Shown: positions 56,327 through 63,578 of the stretch, in pieces
Position numbering within the stretch: the first letter of the stretch is position 1
Layout: every line of letters starts with the position of its first letter
From: CAVQJU01 sp963712905
Lineage (GTDB): Bacteria; Acidobacteriota; Vicinamibacteria; Vicinamibacterales; CAVVIG01
Assembly: GCA_963712905.1 (NCBI GenBank)
Contig: CAVQJU010000013.1
Span: forward strand, 124,001-188,000
Direction of reading: 5' to 3'
DNA length: 64,000 nucleotides
Program-made: the position numbers and the translations under genes
The notes under the pieces: model-generated
What the model was told of the DNA's origin: nothing
The model's input: the letters and a program-made list of their open reading frames with translations, nothing else
Database searches by the model: none

Positions 56327-56372
56327 CAGTCAGCAGTCAGCAGTCAGCAGTCGGCAGTCGGCGGTCAGCCGT
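56327..56372. repeat. Heptanucleotide tandem repeat (CAGTCAG type)
   Basis: About six tandem copies of a 7-base unit (CAGTCAG, drifting to CAGTCGG and CGGTCAG) lie between the leader hairpins and the gene ending at 56379. The period of seven is clear and degenerates at the right end. Confidence 0.7.
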
Positions 56373-56378
56373 CGCGGG

Positions 56379-57179
56379 TTAGCGAGCCGTGCACGGCGTC
56401 GGATCCCACTTCGATCCGTCTGGTTCCTTCTTGAAATCCGACGTGACGACGAACGGGATGGCGAGGTACTCGGGGTCGGTGACGATCGTCATCACCATCA
56501 GGTGATCGTTGCCGTCTGGTTCGGCGAACCGCTCGAAGTACTCGGTGACGGTGGCCTTCGCGCTGTACGGCACGCCGTTCTTCCGCAGGTAACCTGGTTT
56601 CAGATTTGTCGTCACGACTTCGAGTGACCGCGAGCGGACGCCCTGGCGCTGGCCCAGCCCGAGCGGAAGCTGCCCGCCAACGGGCGTGATGCCGGTGTCC
56701 CAGCGCGCGACCGAGGATCCCTGCCAGCTCGGGGGCTGGTTCGACGGCTGCGCCTGCCCTGAGCCTGTCGAAGGGCCAAAACGAAGCAGCCGCGTCTGCG
56801 TGCCGGCGTCGGTTTCGACCTTGAGCGTGTTGTCGTCCTGCCACGTGATGTGGAGCCGCCCGGGCGCGCGCATGATCGCCGGCGCGCCGTAGCCCTTGCA
56901 CTGGTTGCCCGCGGCTTCGTCCTTCGCCGGATCCCAGTTGTTCATGATCTGCTTGGCCGCCTGGTTGATCGGCACGCTCGCCGAATCGCCCTTGATGGGC
57001 GTCACCATGCGCCAGCGCCAGTCCTCGGTGACGAGCGACACCCAGTAGCCGGTCAGGTCAGCCGGCGCCGCCTCTTTCGGCGATCGCGCGGGTTGCTGCG
57101 CGCCGCCGCGTCCCTGGCCGAGCATCGTCACCGGCAGAGCGACCGCGAACGCGAGCGCGATCAGGCTACGTTTCGTCAT
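56379..57179 (-). CDS. Secreted TGYW protein, cassette copy 1
   Basis: A 266-residue protein has a signal peptide (MTKRSLIALAFAVALPVTML) and the block AAPADLTGYWVSLVTEDWRW, RMVTPIKGDSASVPINQAAK, then RLHITWQDDNTLKVETDAGT and LKPGYLRKNGVPYSAKATVT, EYFERFAEPDGNDHLMV. The same blocks occur in the gene at 61156-61977. The segment FGPSTGSGQAQPSNQ is an in-frame insertion absent from the other copy and made by a short interspersed repeat. The function is unknown; the fold looks lipocalin-like. It overlaps the MBL gene by four bases. Confidence 0.8.
   Translation of the reverse strand: MTKRSLIALAFAVALPVTMLGQGRGGAQQPARSPKEAAPADLTGYWVSLVTEDWRWRMVTPIKGDSASVPINQAAKQIMNNWDPAKDEAAGNQCKGYGAPAIMRAPGRLHITWQDDNTLKVETDAGTQTRLLRFGPSTGSGQAQPSNQPPSWQGSSVARWDTGITPVGGQLPLGLGQRQGVRSRSLEVVTTNLKPGYLRKNGVPYSAKATVTEYFERFAEPDGNDHLMVMTIVTDPEYLAIPFVVTSDFKKEPDGSKWDPTPCTAR
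56751..56777. repeat. Interspersed TTCGACAGGCTCAGG-type repeat inside a gene
   Basis: GCCCTGAGCCTGTCGAAGGGCC has short inverted ends (GCCCT... and AGGGC) and contains the CTGAGCCTGTCGAA core that is scattered through many high-GC genomes. It is in frame and codes for PSTGSGQA in the surrounding gene. Confidence 0.6.
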
Positions 57180-58192
57180 CGCGCCACCAGTCCCTTGTAG
57201 ATCGACTCGACGAACTGATCCGCCTTCACGAAGCTCTGCGGCGTGACGTACCCGGGATCGTAGTCGCGCGACGGCCGCGCGGCCTTGATCTGGTCGAGCG
57301 TCATCCCTTTCTTCACCATGTCCTGCACGCGGTCGCGGACGATGGCGATCATGTCGCGGAACTCGACGAGGTCGGCCTCGTCTGCGAGGCGTCCATGGCC
57401 GGGCACGATGTAGGTGCCGCCTTCTTCGGTGTGCCCGGGCACGGCGAGCTGCAGCAGGTGATTGAGGGCCGCGAGCTCGCCCTGGACGCTGCCGCCGTTG
57501 GCGATGTCGATGAACGGGTAGCTCCCGGGCGTGAACACGTCGCCGGCGCTCAGCACGTCCGATCCGCGGAACAGCACGACGCTGTCGCCGTCGGTGTGGG
57601 CGTTCGGCTCGTGATACAGCACGACCGCTTCGCCGTTGAAGTGCATGTCCTTCGACGGCACGAAGTACTCGTCGATCGGCATGCCGCGAAGCCGTTCGGC
57701 GCCGCCGAGCTGTCCGGGCGCGAGCGGAGGGAGCGCCGCGGTCATGCGCCTCAGGACGCGTTCGTGCGCGATGATGTTGAGCGGCTGCAGCGGATCGGCG
57801 GCGGCGGGCGGGGCAGCTCCGGAGAAATCGGGCCGCGGATCGACCGGGGCCGACGAGAACGACACGTTGCCGCCGACGTGATCCGGGTGCACGTGCGTGT
57901 TGATCAGGAACCGGATCGGCCGTGTCGAGAGCTTGCGGATTTCGGCGATCAGCGCGCCGGCCGACGCCGCAAGGCCCGAGTCGACGACGAGCACGCCCTC
58001 GTCTCCGATCTGCACGGTGACATTGCCGCCGGCGCCGAAAATTGCATACACGTTGCGTTGCACTCGCAACGTCTCAAGAGGTCCGAGAGGTCCACCAGGT
58101 CCATTAGGTCCGAGAGGTCCAGCCTGCTGAGCCGAAACGGCCACGGTCGCGAGCAGGACCGCCGCCAACACTCCGCGAGTCGCTCGGCGCAT
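57176..58192 (-). CDS. Secreted metallo-beta-lactamase-fold hydrolase, cassette copy 1 (intact metal site)
   Basis: A 338-residue protein has a signal peptide (MRRATRGVLAAVLLATVAVS, cleavage near SAQQA). The MBL fold shows INTHVHPDHVGGNVSF (HxHxDH at 100-105), NAHTDGDSVVLF with His and SAGDVFTPG with Asp, and VPGHGRLADE with the last His, all expected zinc ligands. Before the domain a collagen-like GPLGPNGPGGPLGPLE comes from a 9-base tandem repeat. The substrate is unknown. It overlaps the downstream gene by four bases and lies 10 bases after the upstream one, an operon of three. Confidence 0.88.
   Translation of the reverse strand: MRRATRGVLAAVLLATVAVSAQQAGPLGPNGPGGPLGPLETLRVQRNVYAIFGAGGNVTVQIGDEGVLVVDSGLAASAGALIAEIRKLSTRPIRFLINTHVHPDHVGGNVSFSSAPVDPRPDFSGAAPPAAADPLQPLNIIAHERVLRRMTAALPPLAPGQLGGAERLRGMPIDEYFVPSKDMHFNGEAVVLYHEPNAHTDGDSVVLFRGSDVLSAGDVFTPGSYPFIDIANGGSVQGELAALNHLLQLAVPGHTEEGGTYIVPGHGRLADEADLVEFRDMIAIVRDRVQDMVKKGMTLDQIKAARPSRDYDPGYVTPQSFVKADQFVESIYKGLVAR
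58050..58121. repeat. Perfect 8-base inverted repeat next to five 9-base tandem units
   Basis: ACGTTGCG (58050-58057), a 7-base loop and CGCAACGT (58065-58072) form a perfect hairpin. Directly beside it lie five units of AGGTCC plus three variable bases (58077-58121). The whole lies in frame inside the MBL gene (copy 1) and codes for GPLGPNGPGGPLGPLE and LRVQ. The gene's partner copy lacks it. Confidence 0.7.
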
Positions 58193-58202
58193 GGGCTCTC
58201 CG

Positions 58203-59123
58203 CTACTTGAGGTTGCAGCCGGCGTCGTTCAGGCCGCAGTTGCAGTACCGCACGCAGATCGCGGGCGGCGGGGTCTCGGGCTTGCCCATCGTCTTCCGGT
58301 ACTCGGGATAAATCGTCTCGGCGCCACCGCGCGTCGCGGCGGCGGGGAGGCCGTACCACTCCGCCACCTCGCGCAGGAACGGGTTGGTGCCGGGCAGGTG
58401 GTTCGGCACGGCCCCGGCGGCCGACGGGACTTCGGGCACCGTCTCGCAGATGTCGCGTCCCATCTGCTGCGTCGGATCCAGCACCCACGTCTGGCTGCGC
58501 ACGAGCGGCTCGGTGAGGATTACGGGATCGGTGATGACGGTCTGCACCGTCAGATAATTTCCGTGCCGGACCCAGTGCTCGGTGAACGTGCGCTTGTCGC
58601 TCGCCGGGATGCCGTTCCGGCGGATGTAGTTTTCCTTGAGGTGCGTCGTGTAGATGTTCAGCACGTTGTCCTGCCACGTGCCGACGGAGAAGCCCGACCA
58701 GGTGTAGGGCGCGTTTAGCGACGGGCGCGGCCGGCCGTCGAGGTAAATGGTCCGCTCCATCTCCTGAAATCCCATGCGCAGGTGGTACGCGGTGAGCCGG
58801 TTTGTGACGGGATCGCGGATCGCATCGACGCGCATGTTCGCGAGGCCGCGCATCATGTAATCGCCCGCGTGGGGGCGGCACTGGTATTCCTGCACCACGG
58901 AAATGCGGTCGCCGTCGTAGCTGTCCGCGCGCAGGCGCCCCGCCTCGCTCAGCGGGATGCCGAGGTAGTCGCCCAGCTCGGGTCCGGGGAGGCGCTCGGG
59001 GCGATCTTCGTGGAAGAGCGGCGCCCAGTGTCCCGAGAAGTCTGCCTGCGCGAAGGCCGGCGGCGCGCACGCGACGGCAAGAAAGAGGGCGCCCGCAAAC
59101 CGGACCGGATTGAGCTGGCTCAT
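58203..59123 (-). CDS. Secreted protein with FSGHWAPLFHED block, cassette copy 1
   Basis: A 306-residue protein has a signal peptide (LNPVRFAGALFLAVACAPPA, cleavage near FAQAD). Conserved blocks: DFSGHWAPLFHEDRPERLPG, PELGDYLGIPLSEAGRLRAD, MERTIYLDGRPRPSLNAPYT, FTEHWVRHGNYLTVQTVITD and GGAETIYPEYRKTMG. The C-terminus has a Cys cluster (CVRYCNCGLNDAGC). These blocks recur in the divergent gene at 59254. The function is unknown; it is the first gene of a three-gene operon. Confidence 0.82.
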   Translation of the reverse strand: MSQLNPVRFAGALFLAVACAPPAFAQADFSGHWAPLFHEDRPERLPGPELGDYLGIPLSEAGRLRADSYDGDRISVVQEYQCRPHAGDYMMRGLANMRVDAIRDPVTNRLTAYHLRMGFQEMERTIYLDGRPRPSLNAPYTWSGFSVGTWQDNVLNIYTTHLKENYIRRNGIPASDKRTFTEHWVRHGNYLTVQTVITDPVILTEPLVRSQTWVLDPTQQMGRDICETVPEVPSAAGAVPNHLPGTNPFLREVAEWYGLPAAATRGGAETIYPEYRKTMGKPETPPPAICVRYCNCGLNDAGCNLK

Positions 59124-59253
59124 GCCGAAGAATCTCCCGGGGCGAAACTGGCCGATCAGTTTACGTCGAGCGGTCCAGACGATAGTAGAAAGTCGGCAGC
59201 AAGACAAGCAACGGCGTAGAATTGGCGACCGTAACCACCTCCGGAGGCCGTGT

Positions 59254-60135
59254 ATGCCCCGACGATCGTTGCGCGGCGGACTGATGATGCTGGCCGTGCT
59301 GCTGGCCCCCGCTCCGGCGTTTGCCCAGGTCGACATCTCAGGCGAGTGGGCGGCCCGCGTTCACGAAGATCAACCGCACCGCGGACCCGGCGCCGAGCTC
59401 GGCGACTACACGGGCCTGCCGATCAACGAGGCCGTCCGGCAGAAAGCCTCGAGCTGGGACGCGTCCATCCTCTCGCTGCCCGAGCAGATGGCGAAACCGC
59501 ACCCGGCGCAGTACTTCATGCGCGGTCCCGGTCCAAACATGCGGATCAACAAGATCAACGATCCGGTGACGCAGACGCTGCTCGCGTACACGCTCGAGGG
59601 TGTGTTCGGACGCGACGACCGCGTGATCTGGATGGACGGCCGGCCGCGCCCGTCCGAGTACGCGGAGCACACCTGGGACGGATTCTCGACGGGGCGCCTC
59701 GACGGCAATCAGCTGACCATCACGACGACGCACATGAAGTACGGGGTCATCCAGCGCAACGGCGTCGCGAGCAGCGCCCATGCGACCATGACCGAGCACT
59801 TCATCCGCCACGGGGATTACCTCACGCTCGTCACGATCGTCGACGACCCGGTCTACCTCGAGGAGCCGTTCATCCGCACGTCGCAGTGGGTGCGCTCGTC
59901 GAACATCACGCTCGACCAGCGATTCATCTTCGAGGTGGTGGACGAAGTGGCGGGTCATCCGCAGGGTTACGTCCCGCACTACCCGCTCGGGACCAGGCAG
60001 GACGGGTTCGCGAAGCAACACGGCCTGCCGTTCGAAGCGACGCAGGGCGGCAAGGAGACGATCTACCCCGAGTACGAGCTGAAGGTGCGCCAGATGCTCG
60101 CCGATATGGCGGCCACGAAGCGGGCGGAGAAATGA
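59254..60135 (+). CDS. Secreted protein with ISGEWAARVHED block, cassette copy 2
   Basis: A 293-residue protein; CCGGAGG lies six bases before ATG 59254 and a signal peptide follows (LRGGLMMLAVLLAPAPAFA). Blocks DISGEWAARVHEDQPHRGPG, AELGDYTGLPINEAVRQKAS, DRVIWMDGRPRPSEYAEHTW, MTEHFIRHGDYLTLVTIVDD and GGKETIYPEYELKV correspond to those of the divergent gene at 58203-59123. The C-terminal Cys cluster is missing here. The stop overlaps the next start (ATGA). Confidence 0.82.
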   Translation: MPRRSLRGGLMMLAVLLAPAPAFAQVDISGEWAARVHEDQPHRGPGAELGDYTGLPINEAVRQKASSWDASILSLPEQMAKPHPAQYFMRGPGPNMRINKINDPVTQTLLAYTLEGVFGRDDRVIWMDGRPRPSEYAEHTWDGFSTGRLDGNQLTITTTHMKYGVIQRNGVASSAHATMTEHFIRHGDYLTLVTIVDDPVYLEEPFIRTSQWVRSSNITLDQRFIFEVVDEVAGHPQGYVPHYPLGTRQDGFAKQHGLPFEATQGGKETIYPEYELKVRQMLADMAATKRAEK

Positions 60136-61151
60136 CGCGGGCGCCGAAAATGAAGTCGCGCCGCCTCGCTATCGCCGCCGGGCTGGCGCTTGCCGCTGCC
60201 GCGGCGCCGCACCTTGGCGCGCAGCTGCCGACCGGCCGGGCGCTCACCGAACCCTGGCCTGAAATCGTCAAGGTCGACGGGATTGAAATCCTGCACGTCC
60301 AGCGAGGCGTCTACATGCTCGTGGGCGGCGGCACAAACGTCACGGCACAGATCGGCGAGGAGGGCGTCACGCTCGTGGACGCCGGTGGGCCGGGGCAGGG
60401 CGAGAAGATTGTCGCGGCCGTGCGTCGCCTGACGAAGAAGCCGCTGCGCTATCTCGTGAATACGAGCGCGGACCCCGACAGCGTCGGCGGCAATGGCGCC
60501 ATCGTCAAGGCGGCGGGCGGCACCAGCGGCCCGGCCAGCGGCGCCCCCAACAGCGGCGTTCTGGTGATCTCGCACGAGAAGGCACTCAACCGGATGATGA
60601 AAAGCACGCCGGGGTTTGCGGCGCTGACCGGCGATGCCCTCCCTGGTTCGAGCTTCTTCACGCCGAAGAAGGACTTCTACGCCAACGGCGAGGCGGTGCA
60701 GCTCCTTTATCAACCGCAGGCGCATTCCGACGGCGACGTCATGGTGTTCTTCCGCGGCTCGGACGTCATCAGCACCGGCGACATCTTCCGCACGGACGGT
60801 TATCCCGTCATCGACACGGCGAAGGGCGGTACGCTCCAGGGCGAGCTGGACGCGCTGAACACGATCCTGGACATCACGGTTCCCGAGCGCAATCAGATGG
60901 GAGGCACGCGCGTCATCCCGGGCCACGGCCGGATCTGCAACGAGGCCGACGTGCTCGAGTACCGCGACATGCTGACGATCATCCGCGACCGCGTGCGCGA
61001 CATGGTGAAGAAGAACATGACGCTCGAGCAGGTGAAGGCGGCGAAGCCGACGCTCGAGTACGACGGCATTTACGGCACACGCAAGGAATGGACGGGCGCG
61101 ATGTTGATCGAGACGGTCTACGCGGAGCTCGCCCGAGCCGGGAAGAAGTAG
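60132..61151 (+). CDS. Degenerate metallo-beta-lactamase-fold protein, cassette copy 2
   Basis: A 339-residue protein starts at ATG 60132 in an ATGA overlap; ATG 60150 would also give a signal peptide (KMKSRRLAIAAGLALAAAAA). The fold is retained (VDGIEILHVQRGVYMLVGGG, GVTLVDAGGPGQGEKIVAAV). However, the HxHxDH motif of copy 1 reads VNTSADPDSVGGNGAIV at about 110-126, so all three His are replaced. QAHSDGDVMVF and IPGHGRICNE keep the other ligands. It is probably not a normal zinc hydrolase: perhaps a pseudoenzyme, or one metal only. It lies between homologues of the two genes that flank copy 1. Confidence 0.85.
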   Translation: MTRAPKMKSRRLAIAAGLALAAAAAPHLGAQLPTGRALTEPWPEIVKVDGIEILHVQRGVYMLVGGGTNVTAQIGEEGVTLVDAGGPGQGEKIVAAVRRLTKKPLRYLVNTSADPDSVGGNGAIVKAAGGTSGPASGAPNSGVLVISHEKALNRMMKSTPGFAALTGDALPGSSFFTPKKDFYANGEAVQLLYQPQAHSDGDVMVFFRGSDVISTGDIFRTDGYPVIDTAKGGTLQGELDALNTILDITVPERNQMGGTRVIPGHGRICNEADVLEYRDMLTIIRDRVRDMVKKNMTLEQVKAAKPTLEYDGIYGTRKEWTGAMLIETVYAELARAGKK

Positions 61152-61155
61152 CCTG

Positions 61156-61977
61156 ATGATCGGATTCCCGAAACGCACGCTGATCGCACTCGCGCTGATG
61201 GCCGGCTTGTCCGCCGTCGCAACCGGACAGGGCCGCGGCGGCGCCGCCCAGCCGCCGCGGTCGCCCAAAGACGCCTCGCCGGTCGATCTGACCGGCTACT
61301 GGGCCGCGGCGATCACCGAGGACTGGCGCTTCCGGATGGTGACGCCGCCCAAAGGCGACTACGCGAGCGTGCCGCTCAACGCGGACGGCACGAAGGCGGC
61401 CGACGCGTGGGATCCGGCGAAAGACATCGCCGCCGGCGAACAGTGCCGCGCGTTCGGCGCCGCGGGGATCATGCGCCTGCCGGTGCGCCTGCACATCACG
61501 TGGCAGGACGACAGCACGCTGAAGGTGGACATCGACAACGGCAGCCAGGTCCGGCTGTTCCATTTTGACAAGCCGGCGCCGCCGGCGTCACTTGGCTGGC
61601 AGGGCCTGTCTGTCGCCGGCTGGGAGACGGTCCAGCAGGGCCAGGGGCTCGCGCCCGCCGCGGGCGGACGTGGCAACGCGGCCATCGTCCCCACCGCGCT
61701 CAGCGGGTCGCTCAAGGTGGTGACGACGAGGATGAAGCCCGGCTATCTCCGCCGAAACGGGGTGCCGTACAGCGCCAACGCCGTGCTCACCGAGTTCTTC
61801 GACCGCACCAGCGAACCCAACGGCGACTCGTGGCTGATTCTCACGTCCATCGTGGACGACCCAGCCTACCTGAATCTGCCGTTCATGCTGACCACGCACT
61901 TCAAGCGCGAGGCGGACGGATCGAAATTCCGCCCGCGTCCGTGCGAAGTCACGCGGCCGGTGACTGGATCGAACTGA
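61156..61977 (+). CDS. Secreted TGYW protein, cassette copy 2
   Basis: A 273-residue protein starts at ATG 61156, 4 bases after the previous stop, with a signal peptide (KRTLIALALMAGLSAVATG). Blocks SPVDLTGYWAAAITEDWRFR, MVTPPKGDYASVPLNADGTK, LHITWQDDSTLKVDIDNGSQ, MKPGYLRRNGVPYSANAVLT and EFFDRTSEPNGDSWLILTS match the gene at 56379-57179. It lacks that gene's PSTGSGQA insertion but has its own Gly-rich loop (APAAGGRGNAAIV). Function unknown. Confidence 0.82.
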   Translation: MIGFPKRTLIALALMAGLSAVATGQGRGGAAQPPRSPKDASPVDLTGYWAAAITEDWRFRMVTPPKGDYASVPLNADGTKAADAWDPAKDIAAGEQCRAFGAAGIMRLPVRLHITWQDDSTLKVDIDNGSQVRLFHFDKPAPPASLGWQGLSVAGWETVQQGQGLAPAAGGRGNAAIVPTALSGSLKVVTTRMKPGYLRRNGVPYSANAVLTEFFDRTSEPNGDSWLILTSIVDDPAYLNLPFMLTTHFKREADGSKFRPRPCEVTRPVTGSN

Positions 61978-61981
61978 ACTG

Positions 61982-62080
61982 AGAACTTAGAAGTTAGAAG
62001 TGAGAACTTTGAGGGAATCCGGGCAATCTCAGTTCTGACTTCTCAGTTCTGACTTCTAAGTTCTAAGTTCTAAGTTCTAG
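61982..62080. repeat. Inverted heptanucleotide repeat between convergent genes
   Basis: About four AGAACTT-type 7-base units (61982-62011) are followed after a 20-base spacer by about seven TTCTAAG/TTCTGAC/TTCTCAG units (62033-62079). The two halves are inverted to each other and could fold into a long A/T-rich stem. The array fills the gap between two convergent genes, and the last unit includes the stop codon of the alcohol dehydrogenase gene (62077-62079). It may act as a terminator. Confidence 0.75.
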
Positions 62081-63468
62081 AAAGTGATCATGGCCGTGAC
62101 TGTCGTGCGATCGGCCACGGCGTGGTAAGCGTCCATGACCTTCTCGAGTGTGTGCTGCGACGTGATGAGCGATTTCGCGTCGTACAGCCCGCGCTCGATC
62201 AGCTTCACGTAGCGCGGGATGTCCCGCATGCTGCTCGTGCCGCCGTACTGACTCGAGTGATGCGTCTTGCTCGCGTTGGTCCACTGGTTCACCGGAAACG
62301 CGATCGTCGCCTGCGTCGGGTACCCGACGCCTGTCGTGCAGTAGTGACCGCCGCCCGGCACGGTCTGGTACATCTGCTGCAGCGGCTCGATGCCGGTCGG
62401 GTCCGGCCCGGCTTCCACCTTCGGCTTGAACCGATCGAAGCCGACCGCTTCGATTACGTAGTCGGGGCCGATGTTCGCCGCGATACCGGCCCGGTTCGCG
62501 GCCGCGTACCGCCCGCCCGCGAAGTACCGGTCGGTGGGTCCCTTGCACATGTTCCTGATCTTCGTGACAAGCGCCCAGCTCCGGTCCACGTTCGGATCGA
62601 GCACGGCCGTGGCGCCTACCTTCATGGCGAGATCGCGTCGCGTCTTCACCGGATCGACGCCGATGATCTGCGCGGCGCCCATGATGCGCGCACCCTGCAC
62701 GGCGCTGAGGCCCACAGGTCCGAGCCCGAAGACGGCGACGTCCGACCCCGGTTCCACCGGCGCCAGCGTCATCGTCGTGCCGAGCCCGCAGCCGCCGACA
62801 CAGTGCAGCATGGCCAGGTCGATCGAGGCCGCGCTGGTGAAGACCGGGATGACCGACTCCTCGAGCGGCACCATGTACTCGGCCAGGCCGCCTATGTTTC
62901 CCGCCTGCACGACCTTCCGGCCGTCGGCGGTCGTCGCGATCGGTACGGTCTTCTGGCCGGCGATGAACTGGCAGCGATCGGAGCGGCCACGCAGGCACTG
63001 GTAACACTGGCCGCATTGGGGCGTGACCGGGACGATCACGCGGTCGCCGACCTGGACACGCCGCACCTCGGGCCCGACGGCAACGACAACCCCCACGCCC
63101 CCGTGACCCTGGATGGTCGGTTCGTTCGGGTCGTTGATGATGACCGGCGCCTGCGGGCCGAGCGGATCCGGCGGGTCCTGCGTCCCGAGCACACGGGCGC
63201 ACATCGTGTAACAGCACTGCGAGACCTCTGTCCTGACCACGACCTGGCGGCCGCCGATCGGCAGCAGCGTCAGATCCATCAGCGCCGTGGTGCCGGCGCC
63301 GAAGCCCGTTGTGACCAGGCCGCGGAATTTCCGGCCAGCCACGGTCTGGCTTGTCCCGGACCCCGCTGCCGATTGCGCCGCCATCGACCCACCGCCAACG
63401 AGCGTCGCGCCGCCTGCCACGGTTGCGGCCGCGCCGTTCTTCAGCAGAGTTCTTCTGGAGATAGCCAT
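62077..63468 (-). CDS. Tat-exported zinc alcohol dehydrogenase-family protein
   Basis: A 463-residue medium-chain dehydrogenase starts at ATG 63468. The first 30 residues are a Tat signal (MAISRRTLLKNGAAATVAGG, twin Arg). The GroES-like domain has QCCYTMC, then TIQGHGGVGVVVAVG, the structural zinc site CGQCYQCLRGRSDRC, and a Rossmann fold (VFGLGPVGLSAVQGARIMGA, GVDPVKTRRDLAMKVGATAV). Two points are odd. Export is unusual for an NAD-dependent dehydrogenase, and the GHE of the catalytic zinc site is GHG here. It is longer than the usual 350 residues because of the signal and an insertion near 310-380 (MCKGPTDRYFAGGRYAAANR). Confidence 0.87.
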   Translation of the reverse strand: MAISRRTLLKNGAAATVAGGATLVGGGSMAAQSAAGSGTSQTVAGRKFRGLVTTGFGAGTTALMDLTLLPIGGRQVVVRTEVSQCCYTMCARVLGTQDPPDPLGPQAPVIINDPNEPTIQGHGGVGVVVAVGPEVRRVQVGDRVIVPVTPQCGQCYQCLRGRSDRCQFIAGQKTVPIATTADGRKVVQAGNIGGLAEYMVPLEESVIPVFTSAASIDLAMLHCVGGCGLGTTMTLAPVEPGSDVAVFGLGPVGLSAVQGARIMGAAQIIGVDPVKTRRDLAMKVGATAVLDPNVDRSWALVTKIRNMCKGPTDRYFAGGRYAAANRAGIAANIGPDYVIEAVGFDRFKPKVEAGPDPTGIEPLQQMYQTVPGGGHYCTTGVGYPTQATIAFPVNQWTNASKTHHSSQYGGTSSMRDIPRYVKLIERGLYDAKSLITSQHTLEKVMDAYHAVADRTTVTAMITF

Positions 63469-63578
63469 ACACCCCCCGGTCGCCGGTACTCTAACGCCAA
63501 CGGCCTCGGCTGAGTGAATCACGTTCAGGGCCCGCCATCGGGCTGTATGCTTGCCCCGTAGGGTGGAGGATGACGAAG

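Noticed and set aside
56327..56372. CRISPR array
   Set aside because: Units of 7 bases without spacers; a simple tandem repeat. The arrays at 61982 and 58077 were rejected as CRISPR for the same reason.
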